Shown: one piece after another, positions 39,401 through 48,378 of the stretch
Numbering within the stretch: the stretch's first letter is position 1
How the letters are laid out: each line of letters opens with the position of its first letter
Assembly (NCBI GenBank): GCA_018340805.1
Contig: JACMZG010001913.1
Location: forward strand, 32,340,458 to 32,404,457
Source of the DNA: Microvelia longipes
Taxonomy: Eukaryota; Arthropoda; Insecta; Hemiptera; Veliidae
DNA length: 64,000 nt
Direction of reading: 5' to 3'
The notes under the pieces: generated by a model
Told to the model about the DNA's origin: nothing
Database searches by the model: none
Seen by the model: the letters and a program-made list of their open reading frames with translations, nothing else
Translations under genes and position numbers: made by a program

Positions 39401-41591
39401 AACAATTATTAGTTGTATGGTTTGTTAACAAACATATTTTACATTTATTTGGTTTTTTATTATTATTATACTGTTTGCTTGTTCCTTGATCACTTGGTTT
39501 ACGATAATTACGATTATTGTAATTTCTATATTGAGGACGATAATTATTCCTCTGTCCCTCACTTTTTGTTTGTTGACAAACAAGTTTATTTACAGCTTCA
39601 GTCAGAGAACTTATTTGTTCTTGTAAAGAGTTTACAGGTTGTTGTATTGGAGCCGTAACAAGAGTTGTCGGAGTGCTAGGAACAACAACTGGTTCTATAT
39701 TTTGCCTTGTAGTTAAAATCATTTCAGCCTGCTCAAAGTGATCTATATTTTCTTTTAATTTAGTTAACGTAGTGTTATCAAACATTAATATTTTTTCAAT
39801 AACATTATAATTTAAACCTTTCATAATATAACTTATAATTGTAACATCAGTCATATCTTTATTAATAGCATAACATAAGTTTTCTACTTTAGTTACAAAA
39901 TCTTTAGGCGATTGAGTTGGCAATTGTTTAACATTATTCAACTGTACTTGAAGTCTGTACAACCGACCAGAACCAAAATGGTTGTTGAATTCTTCTTTGA
40001 CATGATCCCATTTGAGATCTGTACCATGTTTGTGTTCTAATCGCTTAAAAACTTCAGCAGCCGAACGCAACAGATACACTGGGAAATACATTAACTTTTT
40101 AGAGTCATCCCATGAATAAATGTGAGAAACTTTAATAAATTTTGAAAAGAAATCATCAAATAAACTGTGATCATCCCCACTAAAAAATGGCGGTTGAATA
40201 ATAGGTTGAAGCTGAGACATTTCGCTTTGATTTGTAACCTCTGGTCTATCTAAAGAATTAGGTTGCTCTGATAAAAATGAAGTGAGATCAGTTTGTGTGA
40301 ACGTTTCTTGATTGCTAACTCTCAAATTTACTTGTAAATTAACGTGTCTAAATTTTTTAGGTTTTAAAGAAATATGAGTCTGAGTAGACACTGATGTTAA
40401 AACTTTTTTAGTACTAGTTTCACCAACATTGGGTTTTGTATCAGTTTCTTGGTCCACAGAAGTTCTTGAACCTGATTTTGGGTCTGTACTACCAGCAGAA
40501 CGTATTGTATTAAGGTCAACTAATTGTTGAGCTAAAGATTTCAATTCATCTACCTTTGAATTACTGTCAAAAGGCACTTTAAAATGTGTTAAAAAATCAA
40601 TGAGTTCACCTTTAGTTAGCTTATGGAGCCATGAGGTTGTTGGCTTTAAAATTAATTGATCGTAGTCCAAAGTCTCATCAAGAAAATCACATTTATCACC
40701 ACTACCAGACATCAAATAAACATTATTATTTAAACAATATTTTAAAAGAAATATTTTACTTAAAGTATTAAATTGATCAAAATGAAATAGAAATCATTTA
40801 CTAAATTAAAGTTAATAAAGAAAAAATGAGTAAGCGTGGCCAGAACCGGCGACCTCCACCACATGTCAGGAGAGGGTTTGATTAAATAATTAAGTCAGTA
40901 GTAATATCACAAAGCTAACTACAATAAAAATAATAATGTTTATTTAATACAGAAAAACATAAATTAATATTAATAGAAATAAATTGTAAGTACTTACAAT
41001 ACTAGTATTTAAATATATCAAACAGACATCTTGACACCTCTGTGTCTTGTAAGAGAAAGAGAGGCCTTGTAGGAGGGGAAAGAGAGAGAGGTTAAAATTT
41101 CCCTCACTCCAGCTACCCCCTCTCCTCATAATGTGACACTGGTAATGTTCTAGTATTATATTATTATATTACTGGAAAAGTAATAGAATTATATTATTCT
41201 CATTTATCTATAAATGAAAATGTTATAGAATTCTATTATTTTCATTATTCTATTTCTGGCGAAATGAAAGAATTCTATTATTCTTGTTATTCTATCACTG
41301 GAAAAGTAATAGAATTCTATTATTCTCATTATTCTATTTCTGGTAATGTAAAAGGATTCTATTATCCTTATTATTCTATCACTGGTAAAGTAATAGAATA
41401 ATGAGTAGATACCTTTCTATATCTTAGTTTACTGTAGTTTTTACTCTTTAAGATTTACCATTTAAAAATATATTTAGCATTTAAAAGTTACCTAATTTAG
41501 CAACAAGTTGTATAACCACACTGTCACCGGCTACGGCCCATCTGACTTCAAACGCGAGATCTTCGCTCAGTACTTCACAGTTTAATTTGCT
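28829..41591 (-). CDS. Skeletor-like (Knickkopf family) gene, 3' part, eight coding exons
   Basis: Exons 41591-41492, 33712-33528, 33006-32811, 32339-32173, 31741-31573, 31469-31276, 30798-30571 and 30406-28829 join in frame at GT-AG sites into 938 codons plus stop. Residues about 1-160 are the DOMON domain (SKLNCEVL, EVRWAVAG, EYMSFGLSG). Residues 217-430 are the conserved C-terminal cupredoxin-like domain (GVFYAQMGPTGGKQGYPAI, LCNWTPDP, CFSHRYLGWKI). The long last exon adds a P/N/Q/M-rich region with GPQNVP repeats, a His-rich tail and a hydrophobic end that looks like a GPI-anchor signal, as in Knickkopf proteins. Skeletor was described in the Drosophila spindle matrix, while Knickkopf relatives protect cuticular chitin; a secreted, surface-anchored role is inferred here. 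The N-terminal DM13 domains and signal peptide were not seen upstream. Confidence 0.9.
30571..30798 (-). CDS. Skeletor-like exon
   Basis: Visible residues 338-413 (GIEVYAG, LCNWTPDPDEAPADEFASFG, DHNTPDTVYYQ), part of the conserved C-terminal domain. Acceptor GATTTCAG, donor CAG|GTAATT. Confidence 0.92.
31276..31469 (-). CDS. Skeletor-like exon
   Basis: Visible residues 273-337 (HVGWGISYYINGLLIPE, GGNNPDIPAKYHPFYI), a strongly conserved block of the family. Acceptor TTTTTTAG, donor AAG|GTAAAA. Confidence 0.93.
31573..31741 (-). CDS. Skeletor-like exon
   Basis: Visible residues 217-272: a proline-rich linker (TPPPPPKASP), then IPPIECNEPEDGVFYAQMGP opening the C-terminal domain. Acceptor AATTTCAG, donor CTG|GTAAGT, phase 1. 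Confidence 0.92.
32173..32339 (-). CDS. Skeletor-like exon
   Basis: Visible residues 161-216: the end of the DOMON region (FLDFGRPPKWNCP), then a Q/H-rich linker (QQQQHNPHHHNHKQ). Acceptor GTTTTACAG, donor ACA|GTAAGC. Confidence 0.9.
32811..33006 (-). CDS. Skeletor-like exon
   Basis: Visible residues 96-160 (PNTESVRLLNAALVNGYSIV, TYQRPL, PVIWAVGPLN), the second half of the DOMON domain. Acceptor CTTGTTACAG, donor AAG|GTAAAA, phase 1. Confidence 0.92.
33180..33262. repeat. Perfect 38-bp palindrome with 7-base loop
   Basis: GGCCCGTATTCAAAGACATT and the next bases to 33217 are exactly inverted at 33225-33261, and the adjoining A-T also pairs. It lies in the intron between two DOMON exons. The GGCCCGTATTCA end resembles the terminus of a common arthropod MITE type, so a miniature element is the likeliest identity; a small-RNA hairpin is possible. 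Confidence 0.85.
33528..33712 (-). CDS. Skeletor-like DOMON exon
   Basis: Visible residues 34-95 (DGEYMSFGLSG, GGDVVVAWVD, GYAVDYFLDGKSQC), the core of the DOMON fold. The phase-1 junction makes a Glu codon with the previous exon. Acceptor TTTTTCAG, donor CAG|GTAACT. Confidence 0.92.
34587..34657. repeat. GAATTC-containing tandem repeat, left remnant
   Basis: Units of the type CTGGTAAAGTAATAGAATTCTATTATTTTCATGATTCTA. The same repeat continues after the retrotransposon at 41139, so the element inserted inside the array. Confidence 0.7.
34658..34932 (-). repeat. 3' LTR
   Basis: 275 bases, identical by eye to the other LTR. In element sense it follows the purine-rich stretch at 34933-34951. 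Confidence 0.95.
34933..34951 (-). promoter_or_regulatory. Polypurine tract
   Basis: In element sense AAAAAACAAACAGAAAGG ends directly at the 3' LTR, the expected primer site for plus-strand DNA synthesis. Confidence 0.7.
35755..35982 (-). pseudogene. Integrase C-terminal fragment in a separate frame
   Basis: The frame contains VRERMPHILQQVQLKQKERY, typical of the region after the integrase catalytic core. It is out of frame with the pol frame ending at 36021. Further C-terminal integrase-like sequence continues to about 35600 in yet another frame, so at least two frame breaks affect the integrase tail. Confidence 0.75.
36021..38303 (-). CDS. Retrotransposon pol: reverse transcriptase, RNase H, integrase core
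   Basis: This 760-codon frame has reverse transcriptase motifs (RMVVNYQKLN 101-110, Asp140 in SLLDVNQAFY, YIDD 202-205) and RNase H motifs (VILTDASKIGIGG, SEIELFSIVYAL). The integrase part shows an HHCC zinc finger (GHLGIAK, RYHWPNM, SSCDVCQH) and the DDE residues (ILDYLGP, SSDRGSHF, LVERFNHT). It lacks the protease at its start and the end of integrase, both of which lie in other frames. The catalytic residues look intact. Confidence 0.93.
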   Translation of the reverse strand: MIYKKLSKEDYDKAVNLISKYLDVFAENDFDIQPAKLLPYTINLTSEEPVSSPPYRLSQVERKALDEYIDKLLKANIIKPSQSPYASPAFVVAKANKKGYRMVVNYQKLNKLVVADKYPLARIDTILDLLSDASFFSLLDVNQAFYQQPIKSDQTNITAFICHRGLFEFCTLPQGFKNSSASFQRSMNRLFASQLFTEILIYIDDLISYAKSFIKALENLERTLKILRESGVKLKSAKCHFFYNKIDILGHSISDKGISPLTTNIDCITNFPTPTTTKAVKSFLGVSSYYRRFIQNYSELANPLIELSKKEPKDFLWSEKEQASFELLKEKLSNPPVLEHYKEDRQTVILTDASKIGIGGLLAQYDENNQLHPIAYLSKKLSPQQQRWTTSEIELFSIVYALNYWRPYVFGKHVIVYNDHISLQYYNNIKNVNSRLNKLAMKLVDYNFDIKHKPGTSMKPVDTLSRYPAEETISDSDDSICVLNSITPINLAIEQKKDSFLKGIYLALKDPEYSDTKIVRRSRQYTIDDEDVIKYKTLTREGKILKIAVPDSLKQTLLETYHNSLSSGGHLGIAKTYAKISLRYHWPNMSHDIQSYVSSCDVCQHVKKSKRKPPGKLQPIAMPSTKPWTHIILDYLGPKKAHGKQYVIVATCVTTRFVVAKAVSNADAKATTNFIIECINRFGAPRIISSDRGSHFMASAVKQLNQALGILQKSSSAYNPAAQGLVERFNHTICELISAYVNESQNNWPLYCLTLFLSQY
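38293..38538 (-). pseudogene. Pol linker fragment between protease and reverse transcriptase
   Basis: An 81-codon frame that overlaps the next one by a few bases at each end. It appears to be the protease-RT connector, displaced by small indels. Confidence 0.6.
38535..39255 (-). pseudogene. Retroviral-type aspartic protease, split over two frames
   Basis: The upstream frame (38851-39255) has NILLDTGSNISCID, the DTGS active-site loop at residues 67-70. The downstream frame (38535-38903) continues with HLILGNDFLLANKAVID, the usual hydrophobic-Gly motif of the protease C-terminal half. The frame changes within the overlap 38851-38903. Confidence 0.8.
39318..40715 (-). CDS. Retrotransposon gag, two zinc knuckles
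   Basis: An intact 465-codon frame. A capsid-like middle region (PPFFSGDDHSLFDDFFSKF) is followed by two CX2CX4HX4C zinc knuckles at about residues 425-438 and 445-458 (CKICLLTNHTTNNC, CLNCKANTHYTSDC). It would assemble the particle and bind element RNA. Its stop lies about 60 bases before the first ATG of the protease frame, so a frameshift would normally link gag and pol. Confidence 0.92.
   Translation of the reverse strand: MMSGSGDKCDFLDETLDYDQLILKPTTSWLHKLTKGELIDFLTHFKVPFDSNSKVDELKSLAQQLVDLNTIRSAGSTDPKSGSRTSVDQETDTKPNVGETSTKKVLTSVSTQTHISLKPKKFRHVNLQVNLRVSNQETFTQTDLTSFLSEQPNSLDRPEVTNQSEMSQLQPIIQPPFFSGDDHSLFDDFFSKFIKVSHIYSWDDSKKLMYFPVYLLRSAAEVFKRLEHKHGTDLKWDHVKEEFNNHFGSGRLYRLQVQLNNVKQLPTQSPKDFVTKVENLCYAINKDMTDVTIISYIMKGLNYNVIEKILMFDNTTLTKLKENIDHFEQAEMILTTRQNIEPVVVPSTPTTLVTAPIQQPVNSLQEQISSLTEAVNKLVCQQTKSEGQRNNYRPQYRNYNNRNYRKPSDQGTSKQYNNNKKPNKCKICLLTNHTTNNCYKNKPVCLNCKANTHYTSDCKKSKNAE
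40842..40861 (-). promoter_or_regulatory. Primer-binding site
   Basis: In element sense, two bases after the 5' LTR, the sequence TGGTGGAGGTCGCCGGTTCT begins with TGG, the complement of a tRNA CCA end. The complement, AACCGGCGACCTCCACCA, looks like a tRNA 3' end, but I cannot say which tRNA. Confidence 0.75.
40864..41138 (-). repeat. 5' LTR
   Basis: 275 bases matching 34658-34932 at every position I compared. It should contain the element's promoter. Confidence 0.95.
41139..41400. repeat. GAATTC-containing tandem repeat, main block
   Basis: Degenerate units mixing CTGGTAAAGTAATAGAATTC and TATTATTCTCATTATTCTAT, roughly 55-60 bases each. It is continuous with 34587-34657 before the retrotransposon inserted. 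Confidence 0.75.
41492..41591 (-). CDS. Skeletor-like exon, first visible
   Basis: Visible residues 1-33: SKLNCEVLSEDLAFEVRWAV and following, the opening strand of the DOMON domain, where the family has SxLNCEVL. Acceptor CTGTTACAG, donor TTAG|GTAACT (phase 1). The exon upstream that would carry DM13 sequence was not found. Confidence 0.92.
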
Positions 41592-42529
41592 CTGTAACAG
41601 AAAATAGTAAAATGGTGGTGTGAGATATTGATGGAGGTGTAGAAGACAGTTGAAACATGGAAGAGTTCAGATTTTTTAATATAACTAATAACCATGGATA
41701 AATATCTGCACCATTATATAATGGGGCAGTAACTTAGAATAATAATGATGAATAATAATGCCCGTTTAGAGCCTTGCGGCTTATCACGTTTAGCCTCTGC
41801 GGGCACCCTGATATAATATGAAATGATGCTTATCTAACGTCTAGAGATGTTGCACTTCAGCTAGAATAAGTTATAAATAAAAAAGTACGTTGGGTAAACA
41901 CATTGTATCTGTGCTTAATATTTCATTGTAACAACTTGTTAAGTGTATCAATAAGAATTTTTAAAAAGTGACTATGTATAGTTAATACACCCCATTTTTA
42001 GCGATTTTTCTTTAAAAAAAATCGCGAATGAAATGTGTGCCCCGGGAGTGAGTCCAAAATCGTTACTTTAGAATTTTTTAGTACAATTTATGTATTTAAA
42101 CTTTTTTGTGACCATTTCCACAAAATAAATTAGTGTTTATTTATGTATTCTGTTAAAACGGCGTCCAAATATACAGGGTGGTGAGAAAGTTTCCCCTCTT
42201 CTTAAATTTTGAACCATTAGACATAAATTAATAAATAGAATAGAGTAAAAAATTGTTTATTTTTACAATAATAATAAATACAAAATATTATCTTACAATA
42301 ACACTTCAAACGTTTGTAAGAAAGGTTAATTTTGGATATTAAACACATAAATCCCTTGACTTCGCCTCGGGAGTTAAATACTTTGGTTCCCTCGGCTTAC
42401 GCCTTAGGAACCTACTAACTGCTCAGGAAAATAATAGCATTCTTTACTCCCTTGGTGCATAAATAACTATCATACTTCAACTAAAGTAATATATAAACCA
42501 AGAAGGGAAACTTCTATACTATATTAAGC

Positions 42530-42848
42530 CATAGAGATGTATACTAGAGGAGGCATAACCTATCTTACCTTATTGAGAGACCTGAAACATCGTTTTGAGG
42601 GCTCTCAGGGGCTCTGTGTAATCTTATTGAAACCCCTTTAAAGGGTGAGTCAAGGTTATAATAAATCAATTGTTTTGGCTTCCCGCACATCGTTTGTGTT
42701 TTGATTTGTGTTTTTAACGTTCTTCTATATAAGCTACTGTAATTTTGTACTGTTTTGTTTGATTATATTTTTAGCGAAGGTGGTCAGGTTACTTTTTCGA
42801 TGTTTCTAAATTCAACCAATAGGCCCCTCTAGTAATAATATCTCTATG
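42530..42848 (+). mobile_element. MITE copy 4, complete
   Basis: Starts CATAGAGATGTATACTAGAG and ends AATATCTCTATG. The flanks TATTAAGC (42522-42529) and TACTAAGC (42849-42856) are an 8-bp target duplication with one difference. The interior has the family landmark GGGGCTCTGTGTAA. Confidence 0.85.
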
Positions 42849-44588
42849 TACTAAGCCATGTAAAAATGAGACATGCGTAATCAGGTAATAGCTGACTCAA
42901 AAATATAAAAAAATCACTAAAATTGGAATAACTGTGTATGAGCCTTTTAGGATTTACTTTTTTGTGTTCTATTTTATTGACTATGTTATTGGCAACCGAT
43001 AATTTAAGGTGAGTTTTACTTTATCTCGTGTTTTCGAACTTTATTACGTACGTGCTTGTTTAATTGTTTTGTATTAAATTCTGTGAAATAATTGTTGCAA
43101 TAATTTATTAGAGAAAAAAAAGAAACTACATTCTAGGTACGTCAAATGTTTTTTTAAGGATTTGATAAATATACAGACGAATGTCTATATATTGCCTAAA
43201 TATTACTTAAAATTAAGATTATTATGATTATATTTAAAAACTTTTGGTTAATTATTCATAAAAAAATTAGTACTTGAAGAGAAAAACTCTTACCACTTGC
43301 AAAAAAATAAAAACTTAGCTACCATGCGATCTATGGTCAAGTGGTAACATTTACCTCGTCTACACGAGGTAAATTAAAAATAAATCGTTGAGTGAATGTA
43401 AATACTCTTTGAGATTAACCAAAAGAGCGTGCAGATTACGGAAATAGGCTTCATTTATCACAAATCCGGCTAATTACTGAAAATTTTGAAAAAAAAAATT
43501 ATAAAAAAAGTTTGTTGGTGATCCAGAACGTTAGATATTCGACCGCGCCTTATTAAAAGATTTAACTTTTTCTCTCTGGTTATCCCATTGGATCTCTAAG
43601 TTTTTTCAGGTTTTATTTAAATATAGCCTGTTCTCAAACATCATGATATACTTTTATTATTTAATTAATATCGGCAGAGATTTTTCGTAAAGTTCAAATT
43701 GTCGTAAAGTATAATGATAATAAACCAAGCAAATAAACCAAAAATTGTTATAAAAAATAAACAAAACTGAACAGTTAATCTGTAGAGTATCTATAATTCG
43801 ACTTCCGCCATGACGCCTATCCCATTAGGCGAATTTCCAAAGGAAATTCGCTAAAATAGAACTAATATAGATGTTTATCAGTAAAATACTTTTAAATAAT
43901 AACTTGGATCTAAATAAAGATTAATATTTTCTTAGGGGATATTTTGTTTGTGCAGGTTGGCCAATCTTTAAAATCATAACATGATATGCAATTATTCGTT
44001 TCTGTTTATTCCTACCTAGTATTTTGAATATTTTTAAAAACGTGTATTGTTCTTTTCTTATTTTGTGTGCGTTATTTATAATTAAAACTGCTCTAATTAG
44101 TGTTTTCATTAAACGAGGAAAATGCGGTAAGGCACAACAGAAAAAGTAAACAAACTCCTCTTATGAGAAGGCGAAGAACAAAACTTATAATACGGCAAAT
44201 CGCGACTTGAATTTTAAATTTATTTGACCAATAAAATTTCGACAGCAGAGAACATAATGCTGCTAAATCAATACTTTGATTAAATATCAAAGAAAAGGTA
44301 AATAAATTCTTAATAAAAATTTATGTGTTTAGTAAGTAACCAAAGAAATTAAAAGCAATTATAATGATTAAAATAAACTGACTTTAGACACCGTGTTCAA
44401 CCCCAATAAGTGTCTACACGACATATTATCGGGATTCAGTCTACAAATTATCGGTGTTGAAATCGTTACTCAACACCAGGTAAAACCCCCTCTACACGGG
44501 GTAAAAGAATTCAACATGGTGTTCAACACGTCCTGTAGACGAAGTAATTAATAAATATATTTCAATTCCTACAAACCTAAATACAGGG

Positions 44589-44749
44589 AATGTGCGGGAA
44601 GTCAGAAACAATTGATTTATTGAATCTTAACTCACTGTTGAAGGAGATTTTAATAAGGTTACACAGAGCCCCTGAGAGCCCCAAAAAGATGTTTTAGGCC
44701 ACTCAATGTAATGAGATAGGCTATGCCCTCTCTAGTATATATCTCTATG
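44589..44749 (-). mobile_element. MITE copy 5, left half, inverted
   Basis: It reads as the inverse of the family's left half, including GGTTACACAGAGCCCCTGAG, and ends TAGTATATATCTCTATG. It abuts copy 6 directly. Confidence 0.75.
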
Positions 44750-44993
44750 CTTTTAGGGGCACTGTGCAACCTTATTTTAACCTCCATCAAAAGTAAGTTA
44801 AGGTTATAATTAATAAATTTATTTCAGTTTCCAACACATTGTTTCTGTTTTGATTCGTATTTTTAACGTTTTACTCTATAAGTTATTTTATTTTTGTACT
44901 GATTATTTGATTATCAGTACAAAGGTAGTCAGGTTACTTTTTCGATGTTTCAAAATTTAACCTATAGAGCCTTTGTAGTAAAAACATCTCTAT
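44750..44993 (+). mobile_element. MITE copy 6, right half
   Basis: Starts inside the family (AGGGGCACTGTGCAACCTTA) and runs to the right terminus ACATCTCTATG. Together with copy 5 it forms a head-to-head composite. Confidence 0.75.
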
Positions 44994-45831
44994 GAAAATA
45001 TAGATATAAAGAAGAGTCGTTTCAATTATAAACGTAGACGGTGGAACATAAGAGGAATTTAAAAACATTTAACCGGAAAAAAGGAGCCGGAAGTTTAACG
45101 AATGTTATTAAAATTTTACGTACAAGTCGTACATAATACAAACAGTATTATGTTTGCAATAAAATTCGAAACCGGGATTTTAATTAAATTAACAGTTTAT
45201 TATTTCAAATGCCACTATATTATGCTAGAGAGATGAAACTTGGAACAAAAACCAGCCTTTAGGTTTAGTCGTCCTATCCCAAAGATTAAATTTATATTTA
45301 AATTAATTTATGATCATAAATTAAGTGAAACACTTATTATAAGTTATTGGATAAATGTGGAGTGCTATAAAAGAGTAACAAATGTTTCGTCAAATTAAAT
45401 TGAATTATCAGCAGTAGTTCTAACGTAATCGAAACCCATGGAATAAACTAATCGCTTAGAAATGTGATTGAAATCAACCTGTCCTGGTATTGAACAGATT
45501 TAGAAGTTTCATTTTATTGCTAGTCGAAAATTACCGACTTTCATTGGACCAATTGGTTAAACCAGAATTAAGTGTGTATCATCACTTGGTGACTGCAGAC
45601 ATAGAGTCTAACGTATTAACTCAAAGCTTTGGTGGGGAACTCATACACTTGAGCTTTGGTAGGGAAAATGGCATATATGCCATTTGTGCCACTAATGAAG
45701 GTATAATTGAGCTGAAACTTTTAATCGATTTATGATATCAACAATCTTAAGATATGACGCATTGCTTAACCGCCTTTCGAAATTTCGATGACATAATAAG
45801 CTTGTATAAATGACGTCACAAAAGTAGTTAA

Positions 45832-45833
<2 letters not shown>

Positions 45834-45904
<71 letters not shown>
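45834..45904. repeat. TA microsatellite
   Basis: An almost pure TA array of about 70 bases. Confidence 0.95.
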
Positions 45905-46685
45905 GGATCAGGATGCCCAGAGGATTCGATCCCCCCATTTTCCCTTTAATGTTTTCCCAACAACCTCATAAATGGAATTTTGTAGTGTCAAATATTGTCA
46001 GATAGTTATAAGTTAGAGTATAAATAAAAATCTTTATAAAATCGATTAAACGACCTTCTTTGTCTCAATTAAATTTTTATTATTTACTTATCCATTTATT
46101 TATCTCCATGAATATCACGTTAAGAAATCTGAAATATAAATGTGATGGATAAATAACGGATGCAGTAAATTATGAAGTAATAAATAACTAGGAAAAGATA
46201 AATTTGAAAGTATAAACAGAGATAAGTATATGTTAATCGATTATTTAATTTATAATAGTAAGTTATACTATAACTATAATATATTTCTAAAGCTCAAATT
46301 ATGTTATATTAGAATTTGTTTTATATGATTTGATAAAGAGTATGTTATTTGCTTTAATGATTGACATATATAATGTAACAGTGTTTAATCAATTGAGGTT
46401 ACTTCAAATGAGCTAAATGATGTAAGAGCGACAGACCTGGTCATCCGACAGTTCATCTAAAGTTCAATTAACTTAAATTATAAATTTAACCTTCAACTTA
46501 ATTTAGGTCAAGGTCATTTGGGCTCTGATTTGTGGCTTAAATAATGGTTTGGCATATTGGTCGCGTTTTTATCCCTTTTTGGAGAATTCCCGAAAGAAAT
46601 AATGAGCTTATGATGTTGGGTTCATGAAGGGGGGGCCGGCTTATGCTTATTTAAAAATGGGGGACTCTGTTTACGAACACACACA

Positions 46686-46778
<93 letters not shown>
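46686..46778. repeat. TA microsatellite
   Basis: An almost pure TA array of about 93 bases. The open frames reading YIYIYI across it are artefacts. Confidence 0.95.
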
Positions 46779-46779
<1 letters not shown>

Positions 46780-47078
46780 TATAAAAGTGTGAAACGGGGT
46801 AATGATGTATTAAGACCATAAGAAGCCGATTAGGTTGTTTTTTAACTAACTAACTAACTTTTTTAATTAGGACTCTTTTTTACTCTTAGAAAGACCTATT
46901 ATCATGTGATGATCGTTGCAATAAACTATTTAGATTGATCAGCGTTAAATTATCTCTGCATGTAAAAAATACTTATTATTAATTCTGTCGCTTTGCTTAC
47001 CTATTACTATATAATCTTATGACTATAGTCATCCCTGTAATTATTAAATCTAATTAACTGCTTTTGAGACCGCACTGT

Positions 47079-47589
47079 TGGGTTTGAAAGAGTAGTTATT
47101 ATGAATGATGGGTTTGAGAGAGTAGCTATTATAAATGATGAGAGAGTAGCTGTTATGAATGATGGGTTTAAGAGAGTACATCTTATGAATGATGGGTTTG
47201 AGAAAGTAGCTATTATAAATGATGAGTTTGAGAGAGTAGCTGTTATGAATGATGGGTTTAAGAGAGTACATCTTATGAATGATGGGTTTGAGAGAGTACA
47301 TATTATGAATGATGGGTTTGAGAGAGCAGCTATTATAAATGATGAGTTTGAGAGAGTAGCTGTTATGAATGATGGGTTTAAGAGAGTACATCTTATGAAT
47401 GATGGTTTGAGAAAGTAGCTATTATAAATTATGAGTTTGAGAGAGTAGCTATTATGAATGATGGGTTTGAGAGAGTAGCTATTATGAATGATGGGTTTTA
47501 GAGAGTACATATTATGAATGATGGGTTTGAGTGAGTAGCTATTATGAATGATATGTTTGAGAGAGCAGCTATTGTGAATGATGGGTTTC
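47079..47589. repeat. 30-bp minisatellite, about 17 units
   Basis: The unit is close to GGGTTTGAGAGAGTAGCTAT plus TATGAATGAT, with variants GTACATCTTATG and GTAGCTGTTATG. Variant units recur in blocks, which suggests duplication of two- to four-unit segments. The period is a multiple of three, so frames on both strands stay open (up to 203 codons), but nothing else suggests coding. Confidence 0.93.
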
Positions 47590-48079
47590 ATAACAGCTAA
47601 AATGTTCCGTCTCCACATTTACACCTCGAAAAGCCATAATATCAATAATTCGATTGAGATATAGTTCATAGATATAATACTACCACCTTGTATAATGGAG
47701 CGGACTTACGCGGACCTAAAAAGGATTAATAGGGAATGTAACCTTCGAGATTTCATCTTCCTTTATGTGTAGCAGGGGTGTTTCATAAAGATAAAATTGT
47801 CTTGCCACTGTTTTCCAGGGAAATAGAGATAAATCATTGAAGATTAAAAGTGTTTGCTATAAAACACGCTTAATGCCGACATACTCTGAAATATTTAGAC
47901 TGAAATCTGACGACAAAATGGGTTTTGTAGTGTTAAAGTTGTCGATGTTATGAGTTATGAGTAGGGTGACAGATTTTTACATGTGTATGATAGGTTCATC
48001 ACCTATTAAAGTAAATAATTTTAGGAAGAAAAATAAGTAAATAAAGATTCTGCTTATTTCTCATTTATTATTCCTTTCG

Positions 48080-48378
48080 CATAAAGATATTATTACTAGA
48101 GGAGCTCTATAGGTTGAATTTTGAAACTTAGAAAAAATAACCTGAAACCTTCCATTTTAACAAAACAACAGAACAAAATGTCTGTAAATTAGTAGTAGAA
48201 CGTTTAAAATGCAAAACAAAACATAAAGAATTTGTGAAAAACCGACAATTGATTTATTATAATCTTAACTTACTCTTTAAAAAGGTTTCAATGAGGTTAC
48301 GCAGAGCCCCAAAAATAAGTTTCAAGCTTCTCTATGTATTGAGATAGGCTATGTCCTCCCTAGTATTATATCTCTATG
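48080..48378 (-). mobile_element. MITE copy 7
   Basis: Starts CATAAAGATATTATTACTAG and ends TAGTATTATATCTCTATG, with the interior in reverse orientation (GAGGTTACGCAGAGCCCC). No target duplication is visible. Confidence 0.78.

Larger units (their letters stand above)
34658..41138 (-). mobile_element. Ty3/gypsy LTR retrotransposon in a Skeletor intron
   Basis: A 6481-bp element with 275-bp LTRs that read identically by eye and begin TGTC and end GACA. It is flanked by a 4-bp target duplication CTGG (34654-34657 and 41139-41142). It lies in the same transcriptional sense as the host gene. The order gag, protease, reverse transcriptase, RNase H, integrase is the Ty3/gypsy order. No envelope frame is seen; about 650 bases of AT-rich non-coding DNA separate integrase from the 3' LTR. 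Identical LTRs imply recent insertion, yet the pol region is split over several frames. Confidence 0.95.

Noticed and set aside
40828..40863. Possible tRNA gene next to the 5' LTR
   Set aside because: Only the complement of a tRNA 3' end is present; it is the primer-binding site.
45490..45735. 81-codon plus-strand frame
   Set aside because: It starts at a TTG codon, has no recognisable motif and no splice acceptor upstream.
46622..46821. 65-codon open frames on both strands across a TA array
   Set aside because: Pure dinucleotide repeat reading YIYIYI; an artefact of simple sequence.
47007..47618. 203-codon minus-strand frame and shorter frames on both strands
   Set aside because: Open only because the 30-bp tandem repeat is a multiple of three; no splice or start context.
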